Shown here: positions 1-7,536 of the stretch, in pieces
Layout: each line of letters begins with the position of its first letter
How positions within the stretch are numbered: position 1 is the stretch's first letter
Position numbers and translations under genes: made by a program
The notes under the pieces: generated by a model
Database searches by the model: none
Seen by the model: the letters and a program-made list of their open reading frames with translations, nothing else
Told to the model about the DNA's origin: nothing
Origin: Hydrogenovibrio sp. UBA654
GTDB lineage: Bacteria > Pseudomonadota > Gammaproteobacteria > Thiomicrospirales > Thiomicrospiraceae
Assembly: GCA_002299585.1 (NCBI GenBank)
Contig: DBOE01000077.1
Coordinates: 455 to 12,053 of the forward strand
Direction of reading: 5' to 3'
DNA length: 11,599 bases

Positions 1-1
1 A

Positions 2-250
2 GTTGAAGAAAAGAAAGAAACCTCCAGCGGAATTATCCTGCCAGGATCTGCACAAGAAGCAGAAAACATTGGTGAAATAGTTGCCGTAGGCCCAGGTAAA
101 CCTGCTGACAATGGCACTATTATTGCCATGACGGTAAAAGTTGGCAATAAGGTTATGTTTGGTCAATACTCTGGTCAAGAAGTAAAAGATACTGCTGGCC
201 AGCCACTAAAAATTATGCGTGAAGACGATATAATCGCAATAGTTGACTAA
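2..250 (+). CDS. groES: Co-chaperonin GroES, 5'-truncated by the window edge
   Basis: The reading frame is open from base 2 and gives 82 residues ending in DDIIAIVD before TAA. GroES is normally about 96-100 residues, so roughly 15-18 N-terminal residues lie off the window. The visible start (VEEKKETSSGIILPGSA) is the mobile loop that docks on GroEL, with IIL as the hydrophobic contact triplet. It is followed by the family's GEIVAVGPGK strand and the VKVGNKVMFGQYSGQEV segment. GroES forms the heptameric cap of the cytoplasmic GroEL folding chamber. It lies 32 bases upstream of groL in the usual groESL order. The promoter is outside the window, so heat-shock control cannot be judged. Confidence 0.96.
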   Translation, partial: VEEKKETSSGIILPGSAQEAENIGEIVAVGPGKPADNGTIIAMTVKVGNKVMFGQYSGQEVKDTAGQPLKIMREDDIIAIVD

Positions 251-282
251 ATCTTAAATAATTTAAAAAAAGGAATATAAAG

Positions 283-1926
283 ATGGCAAAAAAAATTAAA
301 TTTGGCTTAGATGCCCGTGAAAAAATGGTTGAAGGAATTAATATTCTCGCTAATGCAGTAAAAATAACCCTGGGACCAAAAGGGCGTAATGTAGTTTTAG
401 ATAAATCTTTTGGGGCACCTTCGGTAACTAAAGATGGTGTTTCTGTGGCTCGTGAAATTGAACTACCAGACAAGTTCATGAACATGGGTGCTCAAATGGT
501 GAAAGAAGTAGCATCACAAACCAATGATATAGCTGGAGACGGTACTACAACCGCTACAGTTCTTGCTCAATCAATCGTTAAAGAAGGCATGAAATCTGTG
601 GCAGCAGGTATGAACCCGATGGATTTAAACCGTGGTATTCATAAAGCTGTAGATGCAGTTGTAACAGAACTGGAAAAAATGTCTGTACCTTGTAAAACTT
701 TTGATGCTATTGCTCAGGTAGGAACCATTTCTGCTAATGCTGATGAGTCAATTGGTAAAATGCTCGCCGATGCTATGGAAAAGGTTTCAACCGAAGGTGT
801 AATTACCGTAGAAGAGGGATCTTCTTTAAATGATGAGCTAGTAGTTGTTGAGGGAATGGAGTTTGATAGAGGTTATCTTTCTCCGTATTTTGTAACTAAC
901 CAAGAAAAAATGACTGCTGAATTAGAAAATCCATATATTCTATTGCATGATAAAAAAATCTCTAACATTCGTGATTTATTACCTACTCTGGAAGAGGTTT
1001 CAAAAGCTAGTCGTCCATTGCTGATTATCGCTGAAGATGTTGATGGGGAAGCTCTGGCAACGCTAGTTATAAATAATATGCGTGGCATAGTTAAAGCAAC
1101 TGCCATTAAAGCTCCTGGTTTTGGTGAACGCCGTAAAGCAATATTGCAAGATATGGCAATATTAACTGGTGGTACAATTATTTCTGAAGAAGTAGGCTTA
1201 TCGTTGGAAGATGTAACTTTAGAATTATTAGGGCAAACTAAATCAGCAGTGGTTGGCAAAGAAACTACCAAGCTAATCGATGGTGGTGGGTCTAAAAAAG
1301 ATATTAAAGATAGATGCACTAGATTAAAAGCTCAAATTGAAACAACCACTTCGGACTATGACAAAGAAAAGCTCCAAGAAAGACTAGCAAAACTTGCTGG
1401 TGGTGTAGCAGTCATTAATTTAGGAGCTGCCACTGAAATGGAAATGAAAGAGAAAAAAGATCGCGTAGATGATGCTCTTCATTCAACTCGTGCAGCGGTT
1501 CAAGAAGGGATTGTTGCTGGTGGTGGTGTAGCTCTAGTTCGTGCCTCTGTTAATGCAAAAGTAAAAGGCAATAATGAAGAGCAAAATGTAGGTATTAAAA
1601 TAGCTATGCGTGCCATGCAAGAGCCAATGCGCCAAATTGTAGAAAACTGTGGCTTAGAAGGTTCTGTAGTAGTAAATAAGGTAATGGAAACTAAAGGTAA
1701 CATTGGTTTTGATGCTGCAAAAGAAGAATATGTAGATATGATTAAGCAGGGTATTATTGACCCAACTAAGGTTACTCGTACAGCATTACAAAAGGCAGCA
1801 TCTGTAGCTGGTTTAATCTTAACTACTGGTGCAGCCGTTGCTGATTTACCAGCAGAAGATGGAGCAACTGCTGATGCTGATGCTGGTATGGGTGGTGGCA
1901 TGGGAGGTATAGGCGGAATGATGTAA
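283..1926 (+). CDS. groL: Chaperonin GroEL, 60-kDa ATP-dependent folding chamber subunit
   Basis: The 547-residue product matches the normal GroEL length and is collinear with the family. It forms the cytoplasmic tetradecamer that encloses and refolds proteins with ATP and GroES. Visible landmarks are LGPKGRNVVLDKSFG (about 30-44), the nucleotide-binding GDGTTTAT (85-92), the apical-domain stretch ending in KAPGFGERRK, and the VDDAL...GIVAGGG region (395-413), in which D397 corresponds to the catalytic Asp398 of E. coli. The C-terminus is the flexible GGM-rich tail (GMGGGMGGIGGMM). The ATG is preceded by AGGA at 271-274 with an 8-base spacer. It is cotranscribed with groES and followed by a strong terminator. 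There is no sign of damage or of a second paralogue. Confidence 0.99.
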   Translation: MAKKIKFGLDAREKMVEGINILANAVKITLGPKGRNVVLDKSFGAPSVTKDGVSVAREIELPDKFMNMGAQMVKEVASQTNDIAGDGTTTATVLAQSIVKEGMKSVAAGMNPMDLNRGIHKAVDAVVTELEKMSVPCKTFDAIAQVGTISANADESIGKMLADAMEKVSTEGVITVEEGSSLNDELVVVEGMEFDRGYLSPYFVTNQEKMTAELENPYILLHDKKISNIRDLLPTLEEVSKASRPLLIIAEDVDGEALATLVINNMRGIVKATAIKAPGFGERRKAILQDMAILTGGTIISEEVGLSLEDVTLELLGQTKSAVVGKETTKLIDGGGSKKDIKDRCTRLKAQIETTTSDYDKEKLQERLAKLAGGVAVINLGAATEMEMKEKKDRVDDALHSTRAAVQEGIVAGGGVALVRASVNAKVKGNNEEQNVGIKIAMRAMQEPMRQIVENCGLEGSVVVNKVMETKGNIGFDAAKEEYVDMIKQGIIDPTKVTRTALQKAASVAGLILTTGAAVADLPAEDGATADADAGMGGGMGGIGGMM

Positions 1927-1949
1927 TTATTTAGCTCAGTTTCTACTTT

Positions 1950-1976
1950 AAAAGCCCCTTTTTAGGGGCTTTTTTT
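1950..1976 (+). terminator. Intrinsic terminator of groESL
   Basis: AAAAGCCCC (1950-1958), loop TTTTTA, then GGGGCTTTT (1965-1973) form a perfect 9-bp stem that runs straight into a T tract ending at 1976. It lies 23 bases after the groL stop codon and is a textbook rho-independent terminator. Confidence 0.93.
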
Positions 1977-1977
1977 G

Positions 1978-2128
1978 TGTCAACCCTAGGGAGCCTCTGA
2001 TTAAGATACTGTCTTAATCAGAGGCTCCCTAGGTAGAAATGTCCGCTTTTCTCCTTAGAAGTCTGGAGTGTACACATAATTTAGGACAGGCTCTGGTATT
2101 GGCTTAAGCTACCTTCTTAGGGTTGACA
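1978..2128. mobile_element. Possible MITE-like relic bounded by 11-bp inverted repeats
   Basis: TGTCAACCCTA (1978-1988) and TAGGGTTGACA (2118-2128) are exact reverse complements 151 bp apart. They fill most of the 309-base gap between groL and the next gene. The interval has no reading frame of note. It contains the 22-bp hairpin near its left end, an 8-bp palindrome GTGTACAC (2068-2075) and a GCTTAAGC palindrome (2102-2109). This density of dyad symmetry fits a small non-autonomous transposable element or its remains. No clear target duplication flanks the outer repeats, and an 11-bp match could partly be chance, so the call is tentative. Confidence 0.35.
1985..2033. repeat. 22-bp perfect inverted repeat with a 5-base loop
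   Basis: Left arm 1985-2006 and right arm 2012-2033 are exact reverse complements around the loop TACTG. The core motif is TAGGGAGCCTCTGATTA. There is no T tract after it, and the groL terminator already sits just upstream, so it is unlikely to be a second terminator. The inner part (GGGAGCC...GGCTCCC, 1989-2029) is flanked on both sides by TA. This is the arrangement expected if two mobile-element ends were joined with almost no interior, leaving a TA target duplication. The left arm matches the sequence at 11506-11522 at 15 of 17 bases. The palindrome is certain; its mobile origin is inferred. Confidence 0.85.
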
Positions 2129-2235
2129 TACTACTTTGGGCTAACAACTTGCATCTATATGATATTTATACATAGATCATCTAAATTAAATTAGAATATC
2201 CCAGTAAAAAATTCTAAAACAACAAGGACATATAT

Positions 2236-2499
2236 ATGCAATGGTTTGATGAATCTTTAAAAAAGATACAAGAGGGCGATATTCAAACGGGAGCAATTCT
2301 TTTAGTTGGCTTATTGGCAACTTTTTTATTACTAAAAATATTAATGAATTCTGTTAAGGCTCTTATTGTTATAGCGGCGGTAATTATTATTTTTGTAATG
2401 GTACTGCCCGAGGTTAATCTTATTGAAAAGATACAGGCTGTTGGGACAGATGGCTTTAATCTTATAAAAGAACAAGTTGGTGAGAAAGTTACAAAATGA
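2236..2499 (+). CDS. Unrecognised small membrane protein, 87 residues
   Basis: I do not recognise this protein and assign no function. A good ribosome site (AAGGA, 2224-2228, 7 bases before the ATG) supports translation. The N-terminal 18 residues are polar (MQWFDESLKKIQEGDIQT). Residues 19-37 (GAILLVGLLATFLLLKILM) and about 41-57 (ALIVIAAVIIIFVMVLP) are two closely spaced hydrophobic segments, likely a membrane hairpin. The C-terminal 30 residues are amphipathic and charged (EKIQAVGTDGFNLIKEQVGEKVTK). It is transcribed away from groL and toward the 3' end of ccoS, so it is not part of either operon. A TAGAAT at 2192-2197 could be a -10 box, but no convincing -35 is seen. A predicted CDS on composition and RBS grounds only. 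Confidence 0.75.
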   Translation: MQWFDESLKKIQEGDIQTGAILLVGLLATFLLLKILMNSVKALIVIAAVIIIFVMVLPEVNLIEKIQAVGTDGFNLIKEQVGEKVTK

Positions 2500-2506
2500 T
2501 GCCTTG

Positions 2507-2524
2507 ATGCTGAAAACTTAGCAT
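2507..2524. terminator. Weak hairpin between convergent genes
   Basis: ATGCTGA (2507-2513) and TTAGCAT (2518-2524) can pair as a 7-bp stem with one G-T wobble around AAAC. It lies in the 39-base space between the convergent 3' ends of the 87-residue membrane protein gene and ccoS. It lacks a following T tract in either direction, so it may end transcription poorly or not at all. Confidence 0.3.
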
Positions 2525-2538
2525 TGCCAGAAGTTATT

Positions 2539-2742
2539 TTATATAGCATCCTTGTCTTTTGTGAGGCCCTTTTCTTGTTGCTGGTCGGGTAAATCTTCCT
2601 CATATTCATCATCCATAAAAATACTATTGGCAGCTCCATCCAGGTCATCAAACTGACCTGATTTTGCCATCCAAATAAATACCAACACCACCAAAAAGCC
2701 AAAAACTAGCATCATAGGTATTAAACCAAAAACTACATCCAT
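2539..2742 (-). CDS. ccoS: CcoS, cbb3-type oxidase assembly protein
   Basis: The 67-residue product begins MDVVFGLIPMMLVFGFLVVLVFIWMAKSGQFDDLDGAA. This is one N-terminal transmembrane segment (about 5-25) followed by the highly conserved CcoS motif (SGQFDDLDGAA) and an acidic, variable tail. In studied bacteria CcoS is needed for a functional cbb3 oxidase and is linked to haem b and copper insertion into CcoN. Its ATG directly abuts the ccoI stop codon (TAAATG), so translation is probably coupled to that of ccoI. It is the last gene of the ccoGHIS assembly cluster. Confidence 0.95.
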   Translation of the reverse strand: MDVVFGLIPMMLVFGFLVVLVFIWMAKSGQFDDLDGAANSIFMDDEYEEDLPDQQQEKGLTKDKDAI

Positions 2743-5232
2743 TTATTTTTGCCCTTTATAAGGTTGTTCAGCTCTTTTTGCAATAGCTTTTTTTGAATAA
2801 AAATTTCTAATTCTTGCTGCATTACCTATCACGATTAAACTGCTGATTGGCATGGTAATCGCTGCAATCATCGGGGTTAATACCGCTGCCATTGCTAAAG
2901 GCACTAGGGTTACATTATAAATTATACTACTGGCAATATTTTGCTTAATCGTTTTTAGCGTTCTTGCCGATAGGTCTATTGCTGTATCTATTGTAATTAA
3001 TCTATTATTAAGAATAACTATATCTGAGCTATCCATAGAAACATCTGTTCCAGAACCTAATGCAAAAGACACATCTGCCCTCACCAAAGCAGGCGCATCA
3101 TTTATACCGTCACCAACCATCCCTATAATAGCACCCGTTGCTTGCATATTTTTAACTATATCATGCTTATCTTTAGGTAAAACTTCGGCAATAATATTTA
3201 TGTCTTCTATTAATAATTGCTTTGCAATAGCTTCTACTACTAGTTTTTTGTCTCCACTAAGCAAGGTAATTTTTTTACCTCTTTGCTGTAAACGAAACAT
3301 TAGTTCTTTAGCATCTTCTCGTAATTCATCTTCTAAAAAAAACACCCCAACTACTTTATTATTGATAGATAACCAAACCGCAGTTTGTGCCATAACAGCG
3401 TTTTTATCCGCTAGCTCAACTAATTCACTAGGAATTTTCATACCAAATTTTTCTAACCATTTTGCCGTACCTATACGATACTCTTTACCTAATAGACTAG
3501 CATAAACCCCATTTCCTGGATAATTTTGAAAGGTAGCTATTTTTGCTTTTAATTCAAACTGAGCATATTTTTTTAAATCTTCATACAGCGCTTTTGCCAA
3601 ACTATGTTCAGAATTGGATTCAATTGCCTGCACTGATGCTAGCACTTTTTGCTCTTCATCTACTAATAGTTTATACCCCACTAACTGCATTTTACCCTTA
3701 GTTAAGGTTCCTGTTTTATCAAATACAAAATGATCCACTTGATTTAATATCTCTAATACTGCCCCATTTTTAATTAAAATTCCGTGAGCAGCAGAAACTC
3801 CAGAAGCTACTGCGGTTGCCATAGGAGTAGCTAAACCAAATGCACAAGGGCAGGTAATAATTAGCACTGAGGTAGCGGCAATAATTGCAGTTTCAAAATC
3901 TACTGCAACTGCCCAGTATAAAAAACTTAAAGTTGCTAAAACTAAAACTATACTTATAAACCAAGGCATAATTTTTTCAGCTAAACGCTGAATTGGAGCT
4001 TTTGATCCCTGAGCATCTTCGACCATGCTAATAATTCTACCAAGATTAGTTTTTTGCAAAATGGCACCAACCTTAACTGTAATAACTCCATCTAAATTAT
4101 GGGTTCCTGCGGAGACCTTGTCTCCTTTTTGTTTTATAATTTCTGCTGACTCTCCACTAAGCATTGCTTCATTAATACTACTTCTACCTGCTATTATTTT
4201 GCCATCTACAGGAATTTTATCTCCAGGCTTTACAATTACTAAATCACCTACCACTAGCTTTATTATAGGAACGATTTCTTCTCCATTATTGGTTTTTTGC
4301 CTTGCTACCTTTGGTTGTAATTCCATTAGCCTTTTAGTTGAATCTATGGCTTTATTTTTATAAATGGCTTCTAAATACCTGCCAATAAGTAATAAAAACA
4401 CAAAATCTATCATGGTATCAAAATAAACATCACCAGGGTGGTTAGGGTCAACAGTTACCCAAAAAGAATAGAAAAAAGTAGTCAACACCCCTAATGAAAT
4501 AGAGACATCCATGCCAATACTTTTTGCTTTTAAAGACTTGTATGCTCCTACAAAAAAAGGTTTGGCTGAATAAAAAATAACGCTTAAAGCTATCACAAAT
4601 TCTATCCAATGAAAATAAGTACGGAACTCTTTATCTTGGTCAGCTCCTGAATAAAGAGCAACCGAAAACCACATTACATTCATCATCGCAAAACCAGCAT
4701 AACCAAGACGATACAATAAGTCTTTATTTGCCTTACGAAAGGCTTGTTCACTAGATGAAGCATCATAAGGGCTAGCATCATAACCGATATTATTAAGGGC
4801 TGTAACTATACCAGATAGCTTGATTTTATCGTTATCCCAACGAATTTTGATTTGTTTATTAGTAAAGTTTACTTTGGCAAACTGAATACTTTCCATTTTA
4901 GCTAGAGTATTCTCTATTAACCAAATACAAGCAGCACAATGAATTGCTTCAGAAATAAGAGTTATCTCACGAACTTGGGTTAGTTGTGTTACAAACTGCT
5001 TTTGAACCTCATCATAATCTAAAAAAGTAATATCTTGATTGGGAGGGGGGGGGGATAACTGTTCGCCATCAGGTGTTCTTTTATAAAAACTCTGCATGCC
5101 TGCTTCATAAATAACCTCACAGACCCCTGCACAACCATGGCAACAAAATTCTCGTTCAACATTTTTAATGTTTTTTAAAACAAGCTCTCCAGATAAAATG
5201 TTTTGTCCGCAATGAAAACAAGGCTTTGGCAA
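2743..5232 (-). CDS. ccoI: CcoI/FixI, P1B-type copper-transporting ATPase for cbb3 oxidase maturation
   Basis: The 829-residue product is a heavy-metal P-type ATPase that exports copper from the cytoplasm for CuB assembly in CcoN. The N-terminus has the FixI-type cysteines CFHC (5-8) and CCHGCAGVC (30-38). An HMA domain follows with the CAAC metal site (99-102). The actuator loop reads LSGES (358-362), SGE in place of the commoner TGE. The membrane ion-binding motif is CPC (461-463), the phosphorylation site is DKTGT (505-509) and the hinge is GDGIND (707-712). The nucleotide-binding motif reads SEHSLA (541-546), where SEHPLA is usual. The start is TTG, with AGGAG at 5242-5246 (9-base spacer) inside the end of ccoH. 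No ATG nearby would keep the first CxxC pair. A ten-C run encodes residues 60-63. Membrane segments fall near 174-194, 208-228, 240-260, 270-290, 425-445, 450-475 and 765-805. Confidence 0.97.
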   Translation of the reverse strand: MPKPCFHCGQNILSGELVLKNIKNVEREFCCHGCAGVCEVIYEAGMQSFYKRTPDGEQLSPPPPNQDITFLDYDEVQKQFVTQLTQVREITLISEAIHCAACIWLIENTLAKMESIQFAKVNFTNKQIKIRWDNDKIKLSGIVTALNNIGYDASPYDASSSEQAFRKANKDLLYRLGYAGFAMMNVMWFSVALYSGADQDKEFRTYFHWIEFVIALSVIFYSAKPFFVGAYKSLKAKSIGMDVSISLGVLTTFFYSFWVTVDPNHPGDVYFDTMIDFVFLLLIGRYLEAIYKNKAIDSTKRLMELQPKVARQKTNNGEEIVPIIKLVVGDLVIVKPGDKIPVDGKIIAGRSSINEAMLSGESAEIIKQKGDKVSAGTHNLDGVITVKVGAILQKTNLGRIISMVEDAQGSKAPIQRLAEKIMPWFISIVLVLATLSFLYWAVAVDFETAIIAATSVLIITCPCAFGLATPMATAVASGVSAAHGILIKNGAVLEILNQVDHFVFDKTGTLTKGKMQLVGYKLLVDEEQKVLASVQAIESNSEHSLAKALYEDLKKYAQFELKAKIATFQNYPGNGVYASLLGKEYRIGTAKWLEKFGMKIPSELVELADKNAVMAQTAVWLSINNKVVGVFFLEDELREDAKELMFRLQQRGKKITLLSGDKKLVVEAIAKQLLIEDINIIAEVLPKDKHDIVKNMQATGAIIGMVGDGINDAPALVRADVSFALGSGTDVSMDSSDIVILNNRLITIDTAIDLSARTLKTIKQNIASSIIYNVTLVPLAMAAVLTPMIAAITMPISSLIVIGNAARIRNFYSKKAIAKRAEQPYKGQK
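5045..5054 (-). repeat. Ten-base C homopolymer inside the ccoI coding sequence
   Basis: The + strand shows ten consecutive G (preceded by GGGA), so the ccoI coding strand has C10. The codons are TCC CCC CCC CCT CCC, giving the linker SPPPP between the N-terminal CCHGC region and the HMA domain. A G/C run this long is striking in such AT-rich DNA. Loss or gain of one base would truncate CcoI after about 60 residues. At ten bases the frame is open. Confidence 0.97.
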
Positions 5233-5238
5233 AAGAAA

Positions 5239-5775
5239 CTACTCCTTTTCATAAACCATAATAGTTTGCCCTAAATTAAAGACTTCTTCGCCTTTAGTAA
5301 CTTCCATAACTAAATCATATTTACCTTTTAAGGGTAAATTAATTTCCGATTTATATTCACCAATTTTATTATTAGGCTTAAAGACAACTTCCCCATCATT
5401 ATTTTTCTGTGAAGGTCGATAAAAATAAAGGATTGCAGTATCTACATCGAAAGGTACATTATTTTTATCCAATACATTTAAAATCAATACTTTATCTTTC
5501 CCCTGAACCAAGCCGGACATGTCTAACTTCATTTGCCAGCCCATTTCTTCCATGCGCTTACGCCTAGCCAAAATTTCTCCCATATTTTTACCCTTTTCAT
5601 AAAAATCAGGTACGGTTAAACCAGGAGCAGTAACAATTGCCATACTAACCATAAAAAAATTAACCGCAATAACTAATAATAAAATACCTATCCAGCTAAG
5701 AACAAACGGATTCTTCCAAGCAACACTCCAGTCACCGATAGCCTTTTTGTTATCTTTAGTTTTACTATTGGACAT
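5239..5775 (-). CDS. ccoH: CcoH/FixH, membrane assembly protein of cbb3 oxidase
   Basis: A protein of 178 residues with a polar, lysine-rich N-terminus, one transmembrane helix at about 25-48 (FVLSWIGILLLVIAVNFF...) and a periplasmic beta-rich FixH domain. The family's conserved post-membrane motif (APGLTVPDFYEKG) is present. Members of this family are needed for stable cbb3 assembly and are found associated with the complex. I chose the ATG at 5775 over the GTG at 5781. The Shine-Dalgarno AGGGG (5781-5785) sits 5 bases before the ATG but would overlap the GTG. Its stop codon is 6 bases before the TTG of ccoI, and it carries the ccoI ribosome site in its last codons. Confidence 0.93.
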   Translation of the reverse strand: MSNSKTKDNKKAIGDWSVAWKNPFVLSWIGILLLVIAVNFFMVSMAIVTAPGLTVPDFYEKGKNMGEILARRKRMEEMGWQMKLDMSGLVQGKDKVLILNVLDKNNVPFDVDTAILYFYRPSQKNNDGEVVFKPNNKIGEYKSEINLPLKGKYDLVMEVTKGEEVFNLGQTIMVYEKE

Positions 5776-5841
5776 TGCCACCCCTAATGATCAATCTCAT
5801 AAATAAGACCTATTATATGCTACACAGAAATGCAATATAAA

Positions 5842-7320
5842 CTAACGCCTTTTAGGAGAAATAAATTTATTAACATAATCTGCAGTCAAAGTAGCATCAT
5901 TTATATCCTTAACAGAAATAGTAATTGGCACTACAGTTTCTTCTAAATCTCTTTTTGGTATTCTTACTAAAAGTGTCGCATTACCGATATTACCAGGGCT
6001 AACTTTAATTATTTTATCAAGCGTAAAAGTAAGATTTTTTAGCCCTTCAACTTTAACGGCTACCTCAGCAGTCATTAATTTATCTGATTTATTAACCACC
6101 TTTATATAATATTTATTTTGAATTGTACCATCAGACATAGCTACAAATAAAGGTGCTCGTTCATGTAATATTTTCAAATCTATCGGAGCCATTGATAGCA
6201 ACCCCCAAATGATAATCCCCGCTGCAACAGCCATAATACTGGTATAAACAATAACTCTAGGTCTTTTGTATATAGGAGGAGCTTGTTTGCCACCAAATTC
6301 TTCAAGTGAAGCATAACGGATTAAGCCGCGTGGCTTCTTGATTTTATCCATCACCGCATCACAGGCATCAAGACACAAACCACAAGTGATACAACCAAAT
6401 TGCTGCCCCTTACGAATATCTACCCCAGTAGGGCAAACAGCAACACATAAATTACAATCTATACAATCACCTAAATCAGGGGCTTTCTCTCCCTCTTTAA
6501 CCCGTTTCATTCTTCCTCTTGGCTCGCCTCTATCAACATCATAAGCAGGAACCAAGGTTTCGGTATCTATCATTGCTGCTTGAATACGGGCATAAGGACA
6601 AAAACCCATACAGGTTTGTTCACGCAAAATACCTGCAAAGAAGTAGGTCAAACCACCAAGAATGAGCACTATACTAGTTTCTGTAGAGCCCCATTCCAGT
6701 AAAAAAAGGCGGACCCAAAGATCTAACGCGGGGACAAAAAAGGCTATAAATGTAAAAGAAGTCATAAAAGAAATAAATGCCCAAATTGCCCATTTAGGTA
6801 GCTTTGGTTTTATTTTCTTCCAACTCCAAGGCTCATCTTCCATTTTTATTCTTTTGTTAGGGGAGCCTTCAAAATATTCTTCCAACCAAGTAAACACATC
6901 TTGCCAAACCGTTTGAAAGCAGGCATAGCCGCACCAAGCTCTACCTGCAACCGCAGTTACTGCGGCAAGAGATAGAGAAGCAAACAGTAAAATCATTGCT
7001 AAGACCCAAATATCTTGTGGCAGAATAGTTAGCCAAAAAATATAAAATTTTCGTTCAGCTAAATCAAACAGAATTGCTTGGCGTCCATCCCAAGTCATAT
7101 AAGGAGCAAGAAAAAATATCGACCACGCAAAAACTATATAGGTTTTAGCTTTTCTAAAAGCACCATCCATGCGTTTTGCATGAACCGTTCCACTAGTATG
7201 TACAGGCAGTAACTCTACCCCTATATTGGCTAAATTTTTATTAGAGGTATCCATATCATCAAGTAAGGAGCCCGTTTGATGATTGTCTCTATATAAATCC
7301 TTATTATTGGTTGTTTCCAT
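5842..7320 (-). CDS. ccoG: CcoG/FixG/RdxA, membrane iron-sulfur protein of the cbb3 assembly cluster
   Basis: The 492-residue product contains membrane helices near 58-74, 92-122, 178-200, 215-232 and 355-378. The conserved CGYACFQTVWQD (130-141) and REQTCMGFCPYARIQ (233-247) motifs are present. Two ferredoxin-type [4Fe-4S] motifs have Cys 286/289/292/296 and 310/313/316/320. The region from about 390 to the C-terminus is an Ig-like periplasmic domain. CcoG has been described as a cupric reductase acting with the copper ATPase in cbb3 maturation. The ATG is preceded by an excellent AGGAGGT three bases upstream. It lies directly after the duplicated terminator that follows ccoP and its small neighbour, so it probably heads its own transcript ccoGHIS. 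The gap to ccoH is 66 bases. Confidence 0.97.
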   Translation of the reverse strand: METTNNKDLYRDNHQTGSLLDDMDTSNKNLANIGVELLPVHTSGTVHAKRMDGAFRKAKTYIVFAWSIFFLAPYMTWDGRQAILFDLAERKFYIFWLTILPQDIWVLAMILLFASLSLAAVTAVAGRAWCGYACFQTVWQDVFTWLEEYFEGSPNKRIKMEDEPWSWKKIKPKLPKWAIWAFISFMTSFTFIAFFVPALDLWVRLFLLEWGSTETSIVLILGGLTYFFAGILREQTCMGFCPYARIQAAMIDTETLVPAYDVDRGEPRGRMKRVKEGEKAPDLGDCIDCNLCVAVCPTGVDIRKGQQFGCITCGLCLDACDAVMDKIKKPRGLIRYASLEEFGGKQAPPIYKRPRVIVYTSIMAVAAGIIIWGLLSMAPIDLKILHERAPLFVAMSDGTIQNKYYIKVVNKSDKLMTAEVAVKVEGLKNLTFTLDKIIKVSPGNIGNATLLVRIPKRDLEETVVPITISVKDINDATLTADYVNKFISPKRR

Positions 7321-7433
7321 ATGACCTCCTCATATTTCAATGTGACTAATTCTACTTTGTTAATTCCCCATTAATTAAATAAATTATTTATAAAAAATGT
7401 AAATATACTTACGCGAATATCCATTTAGGACTT
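7321..7433 (-). promoter_or_regulatory. Upstream region of ccoG; promoter expected but not resolved
   Basis: The 113 bases between the ccoG ATG and the terminator pair are very AT-rich. Because the terminators should stop transcription from ccoN, a promoter for ccoGHIS is expected here. A - strand TATAAAT (7386-7392) is the best -10 candidate. Its upstream hexamers (TTCGCG at 19 bases, CGCGTA at 17) are poor -35 boxes. The dyad TTAAT-N5-ATTAA near 7361-7375 resembles an FNR site, but its spacer is one base too long. Confidence 0.3.
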
Positions 7434-7507
7434 ATATTTATATATATAAAAAGGCTCCAGAGAGCCTTTTATATTTATATATATTAAAAGGCTCCAGAGA
7501 GCCTTTT
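7434..7507. terminator. Tandem duplicated terminator hairpins
   Basis: Two 37-bp units (7434-7470 and 7471-7507) are identical except for one A/T change in the AT-rich lead. Each contains AAAAGGCTC, loop CAGA, GAGCCTTTT (stems 7449-7457/7462-7470 and 7486-7494/7499-7507; the second extends by two more pairs). The A and T flanks let each hairpin act in both directions. The pair lies 30 bases past the stop of the 47-codon gene on the - strand, so it most likely ends the ccoNOQP transcript and insulates ccoGHIS. Confidence 0.88.
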
Positions 7508-7536
7508 AAATTAATCTAACTAAGATAAGAATATGA

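Noticed and set aside
213..485. - strand open frame across the groES-groL junction
   Set aside because: It overlaps two certain genes on the other strand and has no recognisable domain.
873..1901. Antisense open frames of 148 and 133 codons within groL (873-1319 and 1500-1901, - strand)
   Set aside because: They mirror the groL codons, have low-complexity Ser/Pro/Ala-rich products, and lack family resemblance; groL fully explains the region.
2123..2128. Perfect TTGACA as a -35 box driving the 87-residue protein gene
   Set aside because: No acceptable -10 lies 16-18 bases downstream (CAACTT, AACTTG, ACTTGC); the hexamer is better explained as part of the inverted repeat.
2283..2702. - strand 139-codon open frame overlapping the 87-residue protein gene and ccoS
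   Set aside because: ccoS in another frame is a certain call and the forward 87-codon gene has a good ribosome site; this frame encodes no known motif.
5776..5781. GTG at 5781 as the ccoH start
   Set aside because: It overlaps the Shine-Dalgarno sequence that is ideally placed for the ATG two codons downstream.
7434..7507. The paired 37-bp repeats as a CRISPR or mobile element
   Set aside because: There are only two directly adjacent copies without spacers, and each is a terminator-type hairpin with A/T flanks at an operon end.
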